Source of the DNA: an uncultured Clostridia bacterium
Lineage (GTDB): Bacteria; Bacillota; Clostridia; Oscillospirales; Acutalibacteraceae
Length of the DNA stretch: 43,195 nucleotides
NCBI GenBank assembly: GCA_947364045.1
Contig: CANARN010000013.1
Location: 1 to 43,195 of the forward strand
Direction of reading: 5' to 3'
In this document: positions 25,377-33,188 of the stretch, piece by piece
Numbering within the stretch: position 1 is the first letter of the stretch
How the letters are laid out: every line of letters starts with the position of its first letter
The notes under the pieces: generated by a model
What the model was told of the DNA's origin: nothing
The model's input: only the letters and a program-made list of their open reading frames with translations
Database searches by the model: none
Made by a program: the position numbers and the translations under genes

Positions 25377-26051
25377 TTGTATAATATCCTTGATAACTTC
25401 GCCCGCGATAATCAGCCCTGCAACAGAGGGGACAAATGAAATGCTTGCGGGAGTTCTTTCTCCGTCCGTTTTTGGAGTTTCCTCTGAATAAACCACTTTA
25501 AGCTTTTTTACTCCGCGTTTTTTTAGCTGAGTCCTCATAACTCTGCAAAGTGGGCAAACGCTTGTCTTGTAAATATCGCTGACCTTAAATGCAGTCGGGT
25601 CCAGCTTATTGCCCGTTCCCATTGACGAAATAATCGGAATACCGAGCTGTTCCGCTTTAACAGCAAGGTCAATTTTTGCTGTCACATTATCAATTGCGTC
25701 TATTATATAATCATATTGCGAAAGCACAAAATCCTCTGCGCTTTCGGGCAGATACATTTTTGCGACGGCTGTGACTTCACATTCGGGGTTAATGTCAAGT
25801 ATCCGTGTTCTCGCAACCTCGGCTTTCGGCTTGCCGACTGTCGAATGGAGCGCATAAAGCTGACGGTTGATGTTTGTTATGTCAACCGTGTCCTTGTCAA
25901 CAACCGTCATTTTCCCTATTCCCGAACGGGCAAGTGCCTCGGCAGTGTAAGAGCCGACTCCTCCAAGCCCGAAAATGATTATATTAGAATTTTGAAGCTT
26001 TCGTAAAGCATCTTCTCCGATAAGCCTTTCGGTACGTGAAAAAATATCCAT
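25356..26051 (-). CDS. tcdA: tRNA threonylcarbamoyladenosine dehydratase
   Basis: An E1-like ATP-dependent enzyme (231 aa) that cyclises t6A37 of tRNAs to ct6A. Features are RTERLIGEDAL at the N-terminus, the nucleotide-binding GLGGVGSYTAEALARSGIG (near 31), DKDTVDITNINRQ, the DAIDN motif and the C-terminal CPLCRVMRTQLKKRG typical of the TcdA/CsdL group, in contrast to ThiF or MoeB. The ATG at 26051 has a GAGGTG site just upstream; an earlier ATG at 26078 would add nine residues without one. It is convergent with the hypothetical gene and divergent from ychF. Confidence 0.9.
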   Translation of the reverse strand: MDIFSRTERLIGEDALRKLQNSNIIIFGLGGVGSYTAEALARSGIGKMTVVDKDTVDITNINRQLYALHSTVGKPKAEVARTRILDINPECEVTAVAKMYLPESAEDFVLSQYDYIIDAIDNVTAKIDLAVKAEQLGIPIISSMGTGNKLDPTAFKVSDIYKTSVCPLCRVMRTQLKKRGVKKLKVVYSEETPKTDGERTPASISFVPSVAGLIIAGEVIKDIIQKESGSI

Positions 26052-26079
26052 AAATTCACCTCTTATGCATTTTAACATA

Positions 26080-26108
26080 TTGAAAAAAATTACGCAATAG
26101 TGTATAAT
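26080..26108 (+). promoter_or_regulatory. Promoter of ychF
   Basis: TTGAAA (26080-26085) and a perfect TATAAT (26103-26108) are 17 bp apart. The predicted transcript starts about 200 bases before the ychF ATG and so includes the palindromic leader. Confidence 0.75.
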
Positions 26109-26121
26109 CTAAGCGCAGATG

Positions 26122-26270
26122 TCTCCCGCCTCTAAGGCGGCGGATTCCACTTCAGAATTTCAGCGGAAGTTTTAATCTCCCACTGAAATTCTGAGGAGCT
26201 AACGCTCTGCTGCGCTTGCTTGCAATCTGTCGCAAGCCCTGCTTTTTGCGAGCAAAGCAGAGCTTGCTCC
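26122..26270. repeat. Palindrome-rich leader or inserted element upstream of ychF
   Basis: Three nested structures follow one another: CCGCC/GGCGG (26126-26140), a 12-bp perfect arm pair TCAGAATTTCAG/CTGAAATTCTGA (26152-26163 with 26183-26194), and GCTCTGCT/AGCAGAGC (26204-26211 with 26256-26263) enclosing GCTTGC/GCAAGC. It is more GC-rich and palindromic than neighbouring spacers. It resembles the hairpin-bearing ends left by IS200/IS605-type elements, or a miniature element, inserted between promoter and gene. No transposase frame is present. It could also act as a structured 5' leader. Confidence 0.5.
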
Positions 26271-26313
26271 GATTTAAATATTTTCTTGAAATTCAGCAAA
26301 GGATGTAAAAGAT

Positions 26314-27408
26314 ATGAAATTAGGAATTGTCGGTCTTCCCAATGTAGGTAAAAGCACACTTTTTAATGCAATAACAAACGCGGGCGCACAGGCGGCTAAC
26401 TACGCTTTCTGCACTATTGAGCCAAATGTCGGCGTTGTTGCAGTACCCGACGAAAGACTTGATAAGTTGACTGAAATGTATAATCCCGTAAAAACAACAC
26501 CTGCAAGCATTGAATTTGTTGACATTGCGGGTCTTGTTAAGGGCGCTTCAAAGGGCGAGGGACTGGGTAATAAATTTCTTTCTCATATCCGTGAGGTTGA
26601 CGCAATTATTCACGTTGTGCGTTGCTTTGACAATGACGACATTACCCACGTTGACGGCTCTGTTGATCCTGCAAGGGATATTGAAACAATAAATCTTGAG
26701 CTGATTTTATCCGATATTGAAATTCTTGACAGAAGGATTGCAAAAACTGAAAAGGATATGAAGGGTGACAAAACCTTAAAGCCTGAATTTGATTTTCTTA
26801 GCCGTGTGCGTGAGTCGCTTGAAAACGGCATAAGCGCAAGAGCTGTTGAAACAGATGACGATGAAAAAGAAATTCTTGCTACAGTTCCGCTTCTTTCCGC
26901 AAAGCCTGTGATTTATGCCTGCAATATGAGCGAGGACGATTTTGCAGGCGGAATAGACGGCAATGAAAGGTACAATGCAGTTAAGAAAATAGCCGAATCA
27001 GAAGGGGCGCAGGTTCTGCCGATTTGCGCCGAGCTTGAGGCAGAGATTTCTTCAATGACAAAGGAAGAAAAGGAGATGTTCCTTAACGATTTCGGCATTG
27101 AAAAGGGCGGACTTGACGTTCTTATTCAGAAATCCTATGACCTTTTGGGGCTTATGTCATTCTTAACGGCAGGTCAGCCTGAGGTTAGAGCGTGGACGAT
27201 TAAAAAAGGTACAAAAGCGCCGAAAGCCGCAGGCAAAATACACTCTGATATTGAACGAGGATTTATACGCGCAGAGGTTATCTCTTTTGACGATTTAGTG
27301 GCGCTCGGTTCAATGCAGGCGGCTAAAGAAAAGGGCAAAATACGCTCCGAAGGTAAGGAATATGTTATGCAGGACGGAGATATTGTTCTTTTTAGATTTA
27401 ATGTATAA
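26314..27408 (+). CDS. ychF: Redox-regulated ATPase/GTPase YchF (Obg family)
   Basis: A 364-aa OLA1/YchF P-loop NTPase that associates with ribosomes and favours ATP. The N-terminal G domain shows GLPNVGKST (residues 6-14), the switch segment [24 protein letters not shown], and the altered NxxE-type base motif characteristic of YchF (CNMSEDD). A helical arm follows (about 125-190), then the C-terminal TGS-like domain ending [10 protein letters not shown]. The start is the [15 protein letters not shown]-terminus; AAAGGATG lies just before it. It has a promoter 206 bp upstream and a palindromic leader in between. Confidence 0.96.
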   Translation: MKLGIVGLPNVGKSTLFNAITNAGAQAANYAFCTIEPNVGVVAVPDERLDKLTEMYNPVKTTPASIEFVDIAGLVKGASKGEGLGNKFLSHIREVDAIIHVVRCFDNDDITHVDGSVDPARDIETINLELILSDIEILDRRIAKTEKDMKGDKTLKPEFDFLSRVRESLENGISARAVETDDDEKEILATVPLLSAKPVIYACNMSEDDFAGGIDGNERYNAVKKIAESEGAQVLPICAELEAEISSMTKEEKEMFLNDFGIEKGGLDVLIQKSYDLLGLMSFLTAGQPEVRAWTIKKGTKAPKAAGKIHSDIERGFIRAEVISFDDLVALGSMQAAKEKGKIRSEGKEYVMQDGDIVLFRFNV

Positions 27409-27460
27409 TTTCGGGTTGTTAAAATCGTGCAGATCTCATAAAAGAGAAAAGACATATAGG

Positions 27461-27572
27461 GCTTCTCCCTTGGGGTTGCGGGTGTCCTGTGGACACCTCT
27501 GCAAAAGCAGAAGCAGCGACCGAGCCGGCAGGCGAGAAAAGCTGTCACGAAGTGACTTATAAGGGGAGAAGC
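27461..27572. repeat. MITE-like element with terminal inverted repeats
   Basis: A 112-bp element bounded by GCTTCTCCCTT (27461-27471) and AAGGGGAGAAGC (27561-27572). Inside are GGTGTCC/GGACACC (27481-27497), TCTGC/GCAGA (27498-27511) and GTCAC/GTGAC (27544-27556). It is GC-richer than the flanks and has no supported reading frame. Elements of this form (TCTCCC..GGGAGA ends with internal GTCA-type hairpins) are frequent in gut Firmicutes intergenic DNA. Confidence 0.6.
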
Positions 27573-27576
27573 ATTT

Positions 27577-27599
27577 CGGTTTTTAATCATCAAAAACCG
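27577..27599. terminator. AT-rich hairpin, possible terminator
   Basis: CGGTTTTT (27577-27584) pairs with AAAAACCG (27592-27599). It lies between the MITE-like element and the tRNA and may end ychF transcripts, but only a short TTT follows. Confidence 0.3.
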
Positions 27600-27615
27600 T
27601 TTCACAATTCAATAT

Positions 27616-27692
27616 GTGCTTGTAGCTCAGCTGGATAGAGCGTCAGACTCCGACTCTGAAGGTCGCAGGTTCAAATCCTGTCAGGCACGCCA
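27616..27692 (+). tRNA. tRNA-Arg (anticodon CCG)
   Basis: A complete 77-nt cloverleaf: acceptor GTGCTTG/CAGGCAC, D arm GCTC/GAGC, anticodon stem TCAGA/TCTGA around CTCCGAC (anticodon CCG, reads CGG), T arm GCAGG/CCTGT with TTCAAAT, discriminator G and encoded CCA. A strong terminator follows at once. The only upstream promoter I see is weak (TTGTTA 27416-27421, TAAAAG 27439-27444) and would place the MITE-like element in the precursor. Confidence 0.96.
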
Positions 27693-27960
27693 GACTGAGT
27701 CTGAACGCAATTCGCGTTCGGACTCTTTTCTTTTTTGATAATTTACAGCACGCGTTAAAGATACATCTTTTTTGTACCACACGGATATCCGAGAGCTTCG
27801 ACACGCAATTCGCGTACGGGGCTTTCTTTCTTTAATTGATTTTTATGCGCGTGATAAAGTAACATTTATTTTATATTATCTTTACAGACTGAGGTCGGAC
27901 GTGATTTGTGTTCGGACGCTTTTTTGAATAATTAACGGCACCCGTCAAAGATACGATTTT
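27693..27960 (+). repeat. Three degenerate terminator-like units, about 97 bp apart
   Basis: The tRNA terminator block recurs in decayed form starting near 27693, 27790 and 27887. Each has a hairpin built on ACGC..GCGT or GGACG..CGGAC, then a T tract, then a tail of the form AATT-AC-GCACsCGT-AAAGATAC (27741-27765 and 27930-27955; weaker near 27835-27870). No tRNA cloverleaf is left between the units. This fills the gap between the tRNA and the ATPase gene; no protein gene is supported here. Confidence 0.5.
27697..27731 (+). terminator. Terminator of tRNA-Arg(CCG)
   Basis: A 12-bp stem (GAGTCTGAACGC, 27697-27708, with 27714-27725, one wobble) followed by TTTTCTTTTTT. Confidence 0.88.
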
Positions 27961-27996
27961 AGCACCGCTTAGATAAAACAGGGAAAATAAAACGTA

Positions 27997-28024
27997 AAAA
28001 ATCCTGCCGCAAAGCAGGATTTTT
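27997..28024. terminator. Terminator of the P-type ATPase gene
   Basis: AAAAATCCTGC (27997-28007) pairs perfectly with 28014-28024 across a 6-base loop. On the minus strand it ends in a U run, 28 bp beyond the ATPase stop. Confidence 0.85.
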
Positions 28025-28052
28025 GTTGTATAATTTACTTTTAATTTTTTTA

Positions 28053-30743
28053 TCAGCGATTCTTTTTCTTTGCAACTGCGCGCTGAATTGCCTTTACAAT
28101 TTCAACAATCGGAATAATTGAAATTGAAAGACCTAATGCAATTGCATATTCGAGTGCTGAAAGCTGTGTGAACTCAAACATATTTGCAAGGAACGGTATT
28201 TCAACAACTGCTGTTGTAAGAATGAACGAGCCTATCATAGCGCCGTAAAGAGCTATATTGTGATGACCCTTAAATACCATTGCCACTGCCGAGCCGCGCT
28301 GTGAACGCATATTGAAGGAATGGAATACTTCGCACATTGCCATTGTAAAGAACGCCATTGTCATACCATCTTCACTGTCGGCAATGTTTGTAAATACAAG
28401 GCGTCCTGTTTCAATAAATTCGCCTATATAGAATGCGGCAACCGTAAGAATTGATGTGACAATACCCTGATAGAAGCAGTCAATACCGAGTCCGCCTGCG
28501 AAGATACCGTCGTTCTTACTTCTGGGCTTTCTTCTCATAATATTCTCTTCGGGTTTTTCAAGACCGAGGGCAAGTGCAGGGAAGCAGTCTGTTACAAGGT
28601 TTATAAAGAGAAGGTGAGGAGCGCGGAGAATTGTAAAGTTCATAATTGTTGCGAAGAAAATTGAAATAACCTCGGAAAGATTTGAGCCGAGAAGGAATTG
28701 AATAGCCTTACGGATATTATCGTAAATTCTTCTGCCTTCACCGACCGCAGAAACAATAGTTGCGAAGTTGTCATCCGCTAAAACCATATCTGCAACATTC
28801 TTTGTAACGTCTGTGCCTGTAATACCCATACCGACGCCTATGTCAGCGCTCTTGATGGACGGAGCATCGTTAACACCGTCGCCTGTCATAGCAGTAACAT
28901 AGCCCTTATTTCTCCAGGCGTTAACAATTCTTGTTTTATGCTCAGGCTGAACACGGGCATATACGCAAATATTTTCGACGATTTGCTCAAATTCTTCGTC
29001 TGAATACTTGTCAATATCAGCGCCCATCATAGCCTGACTGTCGTCTGTAAGAATGCCGAGCTCACGTGCAATAGCCTTAGCAGTGTTAATATGGTCGCCC
29101 GTAATCATAATAGGCTTAATACCTGCATTGCGGCACTCAACGATAGCGTCCTTAACCTCGGGACGAATGGGGTCAATCATACCTGTAAGACCGATAAATG
29201 TCATATCGTTTTCAAGTGCTTCGGAAGTATATTCAGCAGGAGCGATTTCGTATGTTTTATAAGCTACCGCAAATACACGAAGAGCCTTATTGCCCATTCT
29301 TGTATTCTCTTCCATAATTTTATTGCGGATTTCATCGTTCATTTCGAGGATTTCGCCGTTAATATCAGCATAAGCGCATTTTTTAAGAATTTCATCGGGC
29401 GCACCCTTTGTAAACTGAACAGCGCCGTTCTTTGAACTGTGAACTGTTGACATCATCTTTCTGCCTGAGTCAAAGGGAACTTCGCCGATACGCGGGTACG
29501 AATCAACAAGTGTTGATTTAGAAAGCCCAAGTGTATTTGCATAATTGATAAGTGCAACCTCATCAGGCTCGCCTGTACTCTTTCCGTCCTCTGCCACATC
29601 TGCATTAGTACAAAGAGCCATGGCTGTCGCCAGCTGCTGCTCGTTCGGAGCATAATGGTCAACAACTGTCATTACGTTTTGAGTAAGCGTACCCGTTTTA
29701 TCCGAACAGATAATTTGAGTACATCCGAGAGTTTCAACCGCTGTCATTTTACGGATAATAGCGTTCTTTTTTGACATATTTGTAACGCCTATGGAAAGAA
29801 CGATAGTCATAACAGCAACAAGTCCCTCAGGGATAGCCGCAACCGCCAAAGCAATAGCTGTAATAAATGAGTTAAGTGCTATATGGAAGAATTCGGGCTT
29901 CACATCAGGAATGATGTACTGTGTAACAATATTGTACGCAAAGATAACTACGCAAACACCGATAACAAGCTTTGTGAGTACCTTTGAGAGCTGTTCAAGC
30001 TTAATTTCAAGAGGAGTTTTGCCATCCTCGGCAAGAGTAATTGCATTTGCAATTTTACCCATTTCCGTATCCATACCGGTTGCAACAACAACTGCTTTAC
30101 CGCGTCCGTAAACAAGAGTTGAACCCATATATGCCATATTTTTACGGTCGCCGAGAGCTATCTCGTCATCGTCTTTTTTACCCATAAGGGCATTTGCAAT
30201 CTTTGTTACGGGAACAGACTCGCCTGTAAGTGCCGCTTCTTCGATTTTCATACTTGCGCATTCAAAAATACGGCAGTCGGCAGGAATTGCATCGCCCGCA
30301 TCAAGAAGAATAACGTCGCCGACAACTAAGTCCTCGCTTTTGATTTGCTGAACCTTACCGTCACGTATTACCTTTGAGGTTGCGGCGGACATTTTCTGCA
30401 ATGCCTCAACAGCTTTTTCGGCTTTACTTTCCTGAGCAACACCGAGAACAGCATTGATAAGAACAACTACAAGGATAATAATTGCATCAGTCGGAGTTAC
30501 AAAGCCGCCAGCTTCAATCATTTCGGTTGCAGCGGAAATTACAGCCGCAACAAGCAAAATGATAATCATTGGGTCCTTGAGCTGATCAATAAAGCGCGAG
30601 AATGCAGAAACCTTTTTGGCTTCTGCCAACTTGTTCTTACCGTTTTCCTGAAGTCTTTTTTCAGCCTCGGCAGTAGTAAGACCTGCTTCACTGCTCTGAG
30701 TTTTCTCAAAGACATCATTAACGGACATAAGATAATGTTTCAA
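28053..30743 (-). CDS. P2A-type cation-transporting ATPase, probable Mn2+ (or Ca2+) exporter
   Basis: An 896-aa P-type ATPase of the SERCA-like group. Motifs in order are the actuator AALTGESVP, TM4 AAIPEGLVAV, phosphorylation site CSDKTGTLTQN, the KGAPD nucleotide site, hinge TGDGVNDAPSIKSADIG, TM5 GSNLSEVISIF and TM6 INLVTDCFPALALGLE. The Asn, Glu and Asp of the ion site in TM4-6 are retained. The start is TTG at 30743 with GGGGGGA six bases upstream, because no ATG fits; the frame upstream of it covers the leader terminator. A yybP-ykoY riboswitch with terminator precedes it. Since that riboswitch senses Mn2+, I infer Mn2+ export, as shown for related ATPases of lactic acid bacteria, rather than only calcium transport as the family name suggests. 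Confidence 0.93.
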   Translation of the reverse strand: MKHYLMSVNDVFEKTQSSEAGLTTAEAEKRLQENGKNKLAEAKKVSAFSRFIDQLKDPMIIILLVAAVISAATEMIEAGGFVTPTDAIIILVVVLINAVLGVAQESKAEKAVEALQKMSAATSKVIRDGKVQQIKSEDLVVGDVILLDAGDAIPADCRIFECASMKIEEAALTGESVPVTKIANALMGKKDDDEIALGDRKNMAYMGSTLVYGRGKAVVVATGMDTEMGKIANAITLAEDGKTPLEIKLEQLSKVLTKLVIGVCVVIFAYNIVTQYIIPDVKPEFFHIALNSFITAIALAVAAIPEGLVAVMTIVLSIGVTNMSKKNAIIRKMTAVETLGCTQIICSDKTGTLTQNVMTVVDHYAPNEQQLATAMALCTNADVAEDGKSTGEPDEVALINYANTLGLSKSTLVDSYPRIGEVPFDSGRKMMSTVHSSKNGAVQFTKGAPDEILKKCAYADINGEILEMNDEIRNKIMEENTRMGNKALRVFAVAYKTYEIAPAEYTSEALENDMTFIGLTGMIDPIRPEVKDAIVECRNAGIKPIMITGDHINTAKAIARELGILTDDSQAMMGADIDKYSDEEFEQIVENICVYARVQPEHKTRIVNAWRNKGYVTAMTGDGVNDAPSIKSADIGVGMGITGTDVTKNVADMVLADDNFATIVSAVGEGRRIYDNIRKAIQFLLGSNLSEVISIFFATIMNFTILRAPHLLFINLVTDCFPALALGLEKPEENIMRRKPRSKNDGIFAGGLGIDCFYQGIVTSILTVAAFYIGEFIETGRLVFTNIADSEDGMTMAFFTMAMCEVFHSFNMRSQRGSAVAMVFKGHHNIALYGAMIGSFILTTAVVEIPFLANMFEFTQLSALEYAIALGLSISIIPIVEIVKAIQRAVAKKKNR

Positions 30744-30784
30744 AGTTTTCCCCCCTGAAAAAATTAAAAATATAAAATTATATG

Positions 30785-30816
30785 AAAAAGACCCCCGGCA
30801 CAAAGCCGAAGGTCTT
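30785..30816 (-). terminator. Riboswitch expression-platform terminator
   Basis: On the minus strand AAGACCTTCGGC pairs with GCCGGGGGTCTT and ends in UUUUU (plus 30785-30789). Its 5' arm overlaps the 3' strand of aptamer helix P1 (AAGACCTT, 30816-30809), so ligand-bound aptamer and terminator exclude each other. Confidence 0.85.
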
Positions 30817-30893
30817 GCTACCGAAATGGCACGGCAACCAGTCTTAAAAGACGGGAATTGTTGATTGCCGATAAAAGCTACTCCCCTTCAAAG
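30809..30893 (-). ncRNA. yybP-ykoY manganese riboswitch aptamer
   Basis: The minus strand begins GAAGGGGAGUAGC and ends AGCAAGACCUUC, the two conserved blocks of the yybP-ykoY family. GAAGG and CCUUC close P1. CGGCAAUC pairs with GGUUGCCG in the second leg, capped by a GUCUU/AAGAC hairpin. The family binds Mn2+ in the junction loops and activates downstream genes. The expression platform is the terminator at 30785-30816, 42 bp before the ATPase start, so Mn2+ should allow readthrough. Confidence 0.9.
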
Positions 30894-30912
30894 TTATGTA
30901 AGCTATAGGTAA

Positions 30913-30941
30913 ATAGTAACACAATGTTAAAATAATGTCAA
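30913..30941 (-). promoter_or_regulatory. Promoter of the riboswitch-ATPase transcript
   Basis: On the minus strand TTGACA (30941-30936) and TACTAT (30918-30913) are 17 bp apart, placing the start about 12-15 bases before the aptamer. Confidence 0.8.
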
Positions 30942-30986
30942 GAATATATATTCCCGAAATTGTTAATATTATGTAAATTTAAACAA

Positions 30987-32429
30987 TTAAGCGCCTGCTT
31001 TTTTTTCATTATTTTTCCGTACTGTTTCGTAAACGGGAACAAGCTTTTCCTTGGTAAGCGGATAAGCAAATTTATAAAGCAGGAAAATAAGAGTATAAGT
31101 AACGGCAGGGATAAGAGTGCAAACCATTAAAATACCTTGGCTTACTCCGTCAACAAAGCCTGCATTTGCCATAATATCAACATCATAACCTACTTTGCCG
31201 AGCAGCATAAGTCCGCCGTAGTCGGCAAGGGTCTGACCGAGCTTTCTGCAAAACGTATAAACGGCGTAAACCGCGCTTTCTGTTTTAACGCCGGTTTTGT
31301 ATTCCTGATAGTCAATTACATCTGCAACAACCGCCCAGTTTGTAATCGAAACAAAGGAATAGCCAAAGCCTATTATGAACATAAGCACCATAAACAGCCA
31401 TGCCTGATCAGGTCGGGGCTTTAACAAGAAGCATGCAATGGCGGCAAGCGCTGAGAAGAATGCGCCGAAGCCGCTAAGCTCTTTTTTGCCGTATTTTTTA
31501 ACCAGCTTTGGCACAAACGGAATCATTAAAGCCATAGGCAAATACTGCGCGATTGTGCCTACAACAGAAAGATTTGTGTTGCAGAAGTAGTTTTTGTAAA
31601 GATATTGGTTAAGCGACGCAAACTGAAGCTGACCGCTGATAAGAATACCCGTGAGAGCCAAGACAACAAAGGGACGGCTCTTCAGCATACCAAGATAGGT
31701 TTCTTTCATATTTATTTGCGGATCAGACTCGGAAGGAATACGTTCCTTTGTGGATTTGTAGCATGCAAGATAGAAAATAATCGCGCATACTGCCATAACA
31801 GCCGCAAAAATAAGCATACCGTTTGCATTTGCCTCATTGTGAGTAGTGCCGTCGCTGTTTTGAACCTTATTGTAAATAATAAACGGAGCTATAAGCAGGG
31901 GAGCGGCGCCGCCGATGCCTCCGCCTATCGTTCTGAATGTGGATAAAAGCGTTCTTCCGTCAGGGTCGTCTGTAATAACCGAGGCGAGTGACCCGAAGGG
32001 AACATTAATGCCTGTGTAAAGCATGCCGAAGGCTATGTAGGTAATATAAGCGAATGCAAGAATTACCCAGTCTTTATTTGTAATTCTGCTTATGTCAAAA
32101 AAGCAGATAAGCTGAGAGAGCGCTACGGGAACGGCGATAATTTTAATATATGAACGGTACTTTCCGTCCTTGCCCGGACGTCTTTTTGCAACAATCGTTC
32201 CCCACATTGGGTCGTTTACCGCGTCCCAAAGTCTTGTTAAAAGGAAGAGCGTTGCAACTCTTTCAGCTTTGATTTTCAATACGTCAGTATAAAAAATCTT
32301 TAAAAATGACGATACATAAGTCAGTACAAACAGGTTGCCCGCATCGCCGAGCATATAACCCATTCCTTCTTTAATCCCGATTTTGTTAGGATTATCTTTT
32401 GTTTCTTTAACTTCTTCTGTATTTGCCAA
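30987..32429 (-). CDS. GPH-family (MFS) sugar:cation symporter
   Basis: A 480-aa transporter with about 12 hydrophobic segments. Near residue 70 it carries the GPH signature DAVNDPMWGTIVAKRRPGKDGKYRSYI, and in the second half VVADVIDYQEYKTGVKTESAVYA, both diagnostic of the glycoside-pentoside-hexuronide group (MelB/XylP-like). The substrate cannot be told; no glycosidase is adjacent. The start is TTG at 32429 with GGGAG eight bases upstream (MANTEEVKE). No clear terminator lies behind it, so some transcripts may run into the ATPase leader. It is only distantly related to the transporter at 20844. Confidence 0.92.
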   Translation of the reverse strand: MANTEEVKETKDNPNKIGIKEGMGYMLGDAGNLFVLTYVSSFLKIFYTDVLKIKAERVATLFLLTRLWDAVNDPMWGTIVAKRRPGKDGKYRSYIKIIAVPVALSQLICFFDISRITNKDWVILAFAYITYIAFGMLYTGINVPFGSLASVITDDPDGRTLLSTFRTIGGGIGGAAPLLIAPFIIYNKVQNSDGTTHNEANANGMLIFAAVMAVCAIIFYLACYKSTKERIPSESDPQINMKETYLGMLKSRPFVVLALTGILISGQLQFASLNQYLYKNYFCNTNLSVVGTIAQYLPMALMIPFVPKLVKKYGKKELSGFGAFFSALAAIACFLLKPRPDQAWLFMVLMFIIGFGYSFVSITNWAVVADVIDYQEYKTGVKTESAVYAVYTFCRKLGQTLADYGGLMLLGKVGYDVDIMANAGFVDGVSQGILMVCTLIPAVTYTLIFLLYKFAYPLTKEKLVPVYETVRKNNEKKAGA

Positions 32430-32483
32430 ATCCTCAACTCCCTGTATTTAAATTTTGCTGATTTTCATAAAAAATCTTAATTT

Positions 32484-32512
32484 ATTTTAACATATATCGG
32501 CAAATAAAACAA
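32484..32512 (-). promoter_or_regulatory. Possible promoter of the GPH transporter gene
   Basis: On the minus strand TTGTTT (32512-32507) and TAAAAT (32489-32484) are 17 bp apart, 55 bp before the TTG start. Confidence 0.45.
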
Positions 32513-32529
32513 CAGATAATTTAAAAATA

Positions 32530-32562
32530 AAAATCATAATCGGCTTTTGCGATTATGATTTT
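32530..32562 (-). terminator. Terminator of the S24/S26 peptidase gene
   Basis: A perfect 12-bp AT-rich stem (AAAATCATAATC, 32530-32541, with 32551-32562). On the minus strand it is followed by a T-rich tract. Confidence 0.7.
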
Positions 32563-32620
32563 AGATAAAATACTGATTTTTTTAGCGTTTAGACTTTTGT
32601 TTTGAGCTTTTAGCTTAATG

Positions 32621-33067
32621 TTACTTACTAAGCTTTCTCATTATTACAAGGGGAATACGGCGGTAGGGCAGTGCCTTTATCCAAAAATTGACCGTTTTCA
32701 AATATTTCGGGTCATGGGCAGATATAATTTTTCCGTCTCGTTTTATTTCGGTTACTTTAGCTATAATATGCCTGTCGGTAATATTTTTTTCAAGCAGCGT
32801 CTGATTGTCGCCGCACAGAATGAATCCGTTTTCGTCAGCGCCGACTATTCTGTGCAGAACAAAATGCCCGTCATCTCTGCGGTAAAAAATTATATCTCCG
32901 ATATTATATTGACTGTCGGCTTTAATAATTACCGTGTCACGTCCTGCCTTTAGTAACGGAAACATACTCGTGCCTGTAATTGGCAGTTCAACCGTTCCGC
33001 CGCTGAGAAGCGTTTCTTTAATTACGGGGTAAATTTCGTCAAGAGTAATTTTTTTCTTACTTTCCAT
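32621..33067 (-). CDS. S24/S26-family peptidase-like protein, no membrane anchor
   Basis: A 148-aa protein with the fold of signal peptidase and LexA-type serine peptidases. The catalytic serine motif is ITGTSMFPLL near residue 33. GDIIFYRRDDGHFVLHRIVG follows, with a His where bacterial signal peptidase I has the general-base Lys, and then a conserved CGDN near 91. A Ser-His pair is the pattern of the archaeal/ER/SipW-type S26B branch. No hydrophobic N-terminal anchor is present, unlike true signal peptidases, so its place of action is unclear. It has its own promoter and terminator and no obvious substrate gene next to it. It could process a peptide or be a regulatory peptidase. Confidence 0.75.
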   Translation of the reverse strand: MESKKKITLDEIYPVIKETLLSGGTVELPITGTSMFPLLKAGRDTVIIKADSQYNIGDIIFYRRDDGHFVLHRIVGADENGFILCGDNQTLLEKNITDRHIIAKVTEIKRDGKIISAHDPKYLKTVNFWIKALPYRRIPLVIMRKLSK

Positions 33068-33109
33068 AATAAATATTTCTTTTCACAATCTGAGTTATCT
33101 GTATGTGAC

Positions 33110-33138
33110 ATAATATCACTTAATTGAAAAATAGTCAA
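33110..33138 (-). promoter_or_regulatory. Promoter of the S24/S26 peptidase gene
   Basis: On the minus strand TTGACT (33138-33133) and TATTAT (33115-33110) are 17 bp apart. The -35 abuts the gltA terminator hairpin. Confidence 0.65.
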
Positions 33139-33166
33139 GAATCCCTGCTTTTCACAACAGGGATTC
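33139..33166 (-). terminator. Hairpin behind citrate synthase
   Basis: GAATCCCTG (33139-33147) pairs perfectly with CAGGGATTC (33158-33166). On the minus strand a T-rich stretch follows only after TTGAC, so termination may be weak. Confidence 0.55.
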
Positions 33167-33188
33167 AGTAAAAGTATATTTAATAATC

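Noticed and set aside
26132..26359. 75-residue frame on the minus strand
   Set aside because: It lies antisense to the palindromic leader and the start of ychF; the composition comes from hairpins.
27362..27562. 66-residue frame after ychF
   Set aside because: It covers the end of ychF and the MITE-like inverted-repeat element and has no ribosome site.
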